Shown piece after piece: positions 61,008 to 64,000 of a stretch of DNA of 64,000 nt (within the stretch, counting starts at the first letter, position 1; each line of letters opens with the position of its first letter). This DNA comes from an uncultured Ignavibacteria bacterium (GTDB lineage Bacteria > Bacteroidota > Ignavibacteria > Kapaibacteriales > Kapaibacteriaceae): NCBI GenBank assembly GCA_937870915.1, contig CALMZQ010000155.1, positions 1 through 64,000 of the forward strand, in the 5' to 3' direction. Under the pieces are notes generated by a model. The model saw only the letters and a list, made by a program, of their open reading frames with translations. It was not told where the DNA came from and did no database searches. Position numbers and translations under genes: made by a program.

Positions 61008-63362
61008 TCAAAAGGCCTGACCAAGGCCGATGCTGAGTTGCCAGTTACCGGAGTTCATTGATCCGCGTCTTCCAAAAATCCATTTATCATTAGCACGTGT
61101 TGGGTCGTAGATGCTTGTTGCCCAATCGATGCGGAACGGTCCAACCGGAGTCTCGAATCGATATCCAATACCTGCCGCCAGTACGCTTCCCATATACAAA
61201 TCTTCGAGTCGCATCGACCCATAGAGGTCGGTTGTGAAACGATTGAATGAGTTTCCAATATCGGTGAAGAAGGTAAAACCGCTGCGTTCAACAATGGACG
61301 CCCAGATTCCATCAACGCCGCGTGGTCTCTCGAAGGAATAACGCACTTCAAAGCCAAGTTCTACGAGCGAGGCACTGCCGATAACATTTGAATAGATGTA
61401 TTGATTGTTGGGATTAGGATCGTCGATCCGTCCGGAGTGTGGATCGTGTAGAGTGCGAGACGGAAAGGATCGGATACTCGCAGGACCACCAGCAAAGAAC
61501 TGACGTTCAAGAGGTACATAGGTGTTGTTCTGAGTGGTATCACCCCGTACAAAGTCCAATAACTGGATATGGCCGAGCTTGATCTTTGTGGCACCAACGA
61601 TACGCTTACTCAGCGGTATAACTGTGGAGAGGAAGGCTTGCCCACGGAGATATTTACCTGCCCCCCAACCCCATTCAAACGAAATGCTTGAGAATGTGCC
61701 TTGTGTTGGATTAATCGGATTGTTCCGATGATCACCGCGGAGTGTGATACCGAGATTGATACCTGTGAAGAAATTTCCTGATTCCTTCAGATAGGTATCT
61801 AGGACAACAAATTGGGCAAATGTGCTGTACACGTAGGCCGTGTCCTCTGGCGTTGTTGCTTCACCGAGGGCGGTTTCCAAAGCCCCCTCAAAGTTCCGTG
61901 GTACCTGGCGTTCAAGTCCTGTATTAAGGTCGATCCCATTGAAGAACGTGTACGTATACAGCGAGATCGGCAGTTGAACATTTAAACCAGCTGACTCCAA
62001 CTTAAAAGACTTCACAAGTTCACGAACGGAATAGTACGTTCGCGTTTGAACACCAAAACGCTGTCCAAAAAGTCTGCCAACATTGGGCCATGCAAGAACA
62101 AGTGAAGCAAGTGCTTCAGTTTCAAGTTCTTGTCCTTGGGCTATACGGCTGATATCCTGAAGAACATACTGCAGTGTGATCGAAGCAACTTGAGCTCCTC
62201 CGAACACATTGCGGTATTGTGCGGTAGCTCCAACACCCAAGTTGAGATAGTTGTCAACAGCAGTCTGATAGAGCAGTAGGTTCATACCAACATCATATGG
62301 CTTGCTGTTACGTGTGAACACTCTAATGCCAACTGTTGAATCACTTCCTTGATAACCTTTGCCTGTTGTGTCGTTGGCGATGGTATCGATAAGAACGATC
62401 TCAAAGGTACCAAGCGACATGAGGTTGGCCCTCGACTGCTCCAGTTTTCTTCTGCTATACCACTCACCTGTTTCGAAATCTAACTGACGAAGCCGTGTAG
62501 ACTCATTGACAGCTGGGTAACCGGCTGCATTCTCAAGAAACATGATACTATCTATGCGGACGCGGTTACCCGGTTCTACAACCACAACAACAGTATCATG
62601 TGTTCCGTCCTCGGAGATCCCTACAAGAGGGGGCTGATAAATCGCCCGGTAATAACCGTTGTTGTGTAGGACATTCACAAGCAGGCGAACACTGTGTTCA
62701 ATTGCGGCTTCTGAGAAAGCGTCCTTGGAGTGAAATGTCTGAGCATCGAGGGCTAGTTCGCGAACAGTGGAGTCCACACCTTCTAGACCGGAGATGATGA
62801 GTGTGTCTACGCGAGCGCGTTGTCCCTCGTTGACAAAAAATGTTAACGTGTTCTTCTTTGATTCTCGATCATATTTGAAATCGAAATTGACTGTTGCCTT
62901 GTGGAAACCATTCTGATCGAGATAGGTAAGGATCGCCACACTATCATCATGAGCAGCAGCTGGATCGTAGTAACGAAGTTCTGTCTCTAGGTCCTTACGG
63001 ATCTCACCGAACCGGTCCAATATCACCATTGGTGTTGCCGGATTTCTCCTGAAGTTTTCTTCGTAGTAGAGAGTAAGCTGGCGAGTGATAGAGAGTTCAC
63101 TCGGTAACGAGGAGATTATTCCGATGAGTTGTTCCGGCTTTGTCTCAACACACCCTACAAACTCTACAGCCTGCAATTCCTCGAGCTCTAATGCGCGTGA
63201 TCGCTCACCAGAGCGCACAACACTGTCTTGGTACTCCGATTGTGCTGAAAGGAACGGGGCTCCTGCCAAACACAAAACGAGCACGAAAAAGGCACGATGA
63301 AGAACGGCTTCATATCCGCTGCGGAGTATCACAGAGTGCAAAATACCGCGTAGAAGGTGCAT
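61008..63362 (-). CDS. BamA/TamA-family outer-membrane barrel protein with POTRA domains
   Basis: 784 residues from ATG 63362 (earlier track codon is TTG). A long leader ends 'APFLSA-QSEYQ'. POTRA-like domains lie at about 45-270 (FEVGCVETKPEQLIGIISSLP-type opening, 'VNEGQRARVDTLIISGLEGV', 'VEPGNRVRIDSIMFLENA'). A 16-strand barrel follows, with the lid-lock type 'RQFFAGGPASIRSFPSRTL' near residue 650 and a C-terminal aromatic strand 'WQLSIGLGQAF'. Omp85 proteins insert or translocate outer-membrane proteins; the POTRA number suggests a TamA-like or accessory BamA paralogue. Convergent with the isoaspartyl peptidase gene. Confidence 0.88.
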   Translation of the reverse strand: MHLLRGILHSVILRSGYEAVLHRAFFVLVLCLAGAPFLSAQSEYQDSVVRSGERSRALELEELQAVEFVGCVETKPEQLIGIISSLPSELSITRQLTLYYEENFRRNPATPMVILDRFGEIRKDLETELRYYDPAAAHDDSVAILTYLDQNGFHKATVNFDFKYDRESKKNTLTFFVNEGQRARVDTLIISGLEGVDSTVRELALDAQTFHSKDAFSEAAIEHSVRLLVNVLHNNGYYRAIYQPPLVGISEDGTHDTVVVVVEPGNRVRIDSIMFLENAAGYPAVNESTRLRQLDFETGEWYSRRKLEQSRANLMSLGTFEIVLIDTIANDTTGKGYQGSDSTVGIRVFTRNSKPYDVGMNLLLYQTAVDNYLNLGVGATAQYRNVFGGAQVASITLQYVLQDISRIAQGQELETEALASLVLAWPNVGRLFGQRFGVQTRTYYSVRELVKSFKLESAGLNVQLPISLYTYTFFNGIDLNTGLERQVPRNFEGALETALGEATTPEDTAYVYSTFAQFVVLDTYLKESGNFFTGINLGITLRGDHRNNPINPTQGTFSSISFEWGWGAGKYLRGQAFLSTVIPLSKRIVGATKIKLGHIQLLDFVRGDTTQNNTYVPLERQFFAGGPASIRSFPSRTLHDPHSGRIDDPNPNNQYIYSNVIGSASLVELGFEVRYSFERPRGVDGIWASIVERSGFTFFTDIGNSFNRFTTDLYGSMRLEDLYMGSVLAAGIGYRFETPVGPFRIDWATSIYDPTRANDKWIFGRRGSMNSGNWQLSIGLGQAF

Positions 63363-63374
63363 GAAAACGAACAA

Positions 63375-63402
63375 CGCCCGATCAACCTAGGTCGATAGGG
63401 CG
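63375..63402 (-). terminator. stem-loop between the DUF2795 gene and the Omp85 gene
   Basis: CGCCC...GGGCG closing a further 7-pair stem (ATCGACC/GGTTGAT, one G-T) with a 2-nt loop; TTGTTCGTTTTC follows on the minus strand. Reads as a modest intrinsic terminator for the DUF2795 transcript. Confidence 0.55.
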
Positions 63403-63428
63403 CATATGAACGTTGAGAGGAAGACGAG

Positions 63429-63668
63429 TTACGATTCGTACGTATCGTCGTCTTCGCTGAAGAACATATCGTCGGAGGCAGCCTCATATTCTGGCCAAAG
63501 GTCTTCGATGCCCTCATAGGTGATCTCGTCTGAATCGTCGAGTTCACCAAGGTTATCGAGTACTTGCAACGGGGCTCCGCTGCGATTGGCATAATCAATG
63601 AGTTCCTCCTTGGTGGCCGGCCAAGGGGCATCCTCGAGATACGAGGCAAGTTCGGGCGTCCAAAACAT
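63429..63668 (-). CDS. small acidic DUF2795 protein
   Basis: 79 residues from ATG 63668 (AAGGA 8 nt upstream); the track start 32 codons earlier lies across the promoter. 'WTPELASYLEDAPWPATKEELIDYANRSGAPLQVLDNLGEL' fits the DUF2795 helical fold, followed by 'EGIEDLWPEY' and a highly acidic tail (FFSEDDDTYES). Conserved in several bacterial phyla; the function is not known to me. It may bind nucleic-acid-associated partners, but that is speculation. Confidence 0.82.
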   Translation of the reverse strand: MFWTPELASYLEDAPWPATKEELIDYANRSGAPLQVLDNLGELDDSDEITYEGIEDLWPEYEAASDDMFFSEDDDTYES

Positions 63669-63711
63669 GGGAGGATCCTTGTGAGTGGTTTTCCGGAATT
63701 CGTAAGCGGCG

Positions 63712-63742
63712 CGAATATACACGCACGAGTCAGTAGACGCAA
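63712..63742 (-). promoter_or_regulatory. candidate promoter for the DUF2795 gene
   Basis: Minus strand TTG, 20-nt spacer, TATATTCG (one mismatch to TAnnTTTG), giving a leader of about 40 nt. Confidence 0.45.
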
Positions 63743-63779
63743 TAACGAATCGTTTTCGACACAATTGTTACAGTCTGAA

Positions 63780-64000
63780 TCACAACTTCTGCAGGATGAA
63801 CGCTGCCACGTCAAGATCATACGGTGTGGTCACCTTAAAATTTATTTCTTCTCCGGGAACGGTATGCACAGGGCTTCCCATCTGCTCCACGAGAGACGCG
63901 CAATCTGTTCCAACCCGTCCACCAGCCTCGGCAACAGCGTAGGCCTGTCTGAGAAGAGAAGACGCAAATCCCTGGGGTGTTTGCACGCGAAACAGGGTAG
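63780..64000 (-). CDS. ispD: C-terminal part of 2-C-methyl-D-erythritol 4-phosphate cytidylyltransferase (runs off right edge)
   Basis: The last 73 codons of the gene; the frame stays open to the window edge. 'LFRVQTPQGFASSLLRQAY', 'GTDCASLVEQMG' and 'FKVTTPYDLDVAAFIL' match the IspD C-terminus (TPQxF, TDDxSLVE-like, NxKITTPxDL). IspD makes CDP-methylerythritol in the non-mevalonate isoprenoid pathway. A Cys replaces the second Asp of the usual 'TDDAS'. Confidence 0.9.
   Translation of the reverse strand, partial: TLFRVQTPQGFASSLLRQAYAVAEAGGRVGTDCASLVEQMGSPVHTVPGEEINFKVTTPYDLDVAAFILQKL

Noticed and set aside
1-64000. CRISPR arrays, tRNA/rRNA genes, insertion sequences, prophage
   Set aside because: No spaced direct repeats, cloverleaf-like sequences, transposase or phage structural genes were recognised.

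Overview
The window reads as a chromosomal segment of an FCB-group bacterium, closest in style to Bacteroidota/Chlorobiota relatives such as Ignavibacteria or 'Ca. Kapabacteria' (inference from gene content; no 16S is present). The signs are many secreted proteins with type IX secretion (T9SS) type-A C-terminal domains (PNP motif plus a terminal beta-sandwich ending in basic residues), signal peptides that mostly leave Gln at the mature N-terminus next to a glutaminyl cyclase gene, Bacteroidota-type promoter elements (TTG or TTTG, then TAnnTTTG), an IcmF-type acyl-CoA mutase, and ordinary Shine-Dalgarno (SD) sites. No tRNA, rRNA, CRISPR array, insertion sequence or prophage was seen.

Layout. 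1-14.6 kb: minus-strand block of T9SS cargo, including a 2336-aa beta-helix giant with polymorphic-membrane-protein repeats and three proteins with cohesin/dockerin-like regions. 14.7-20.2 kb: an anchored TPR protein, then gatB-ilvE-fused 2-oxoacid dehydrogenase E1. 20.3-28.3 kb: a tightly packed minus-strand operon whose ends are the two halves of an IcmF-type mutase (B12-binding/MeaI GTPase first, mutase later), with a DUF4397 lipoprotein between them and a signal-less peptidoglycan hydrolase, a PLP ammonia-lyase and a TPR protein after them. 28.4-40 kb: DUF2892 protein, beta-CASP metallo-hydrolase, a three-gene secreted-protein operon with a structured leader that can hide its SD, glutaminyl cyclase, L,D-transpeptidase, rarA and a Tat-signal metallo-hydrolase. 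40-47.4 kb: a plus-strand envelope operon (barrel, two lipoproteins, ankyrin protein), a NYN/cold-shock fusion, an aminotransferase, and M16 and M42 peptidases. 47.4-54.6 kb: two arylsulfotransferase-like secreted paralogues flanking serS and a glycosyltransferase. 54.6-64 kb: mnmG with two parS sites, a GNAT enzyme, mnmE, birA-coaX-isoaspartyl peptidase, a BamA/TamA-family barrel, a DUF2795 protein and the end of ispD.

How it fits together. IlvE, the fused E1 and the split IcmF point to branched-chain amino acid/acyl-CoA carbon flow. GatB, SerS, MnmG and MnmE serve translation. The rest is dominated by cell-envelope export. Two parS sites, mnmG/mnmE, a 0.5-kb AT-richer gap with DnaA-box-like words and a strand-polar AGGGG(G)C motif that flips at the same gap suggest that 49.5-49.9 kb is a replication landmark. 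Start codons were re-chosen from the ORF track wherever SD sites, signal peptides, promoters or overlaps favoured an internal start.
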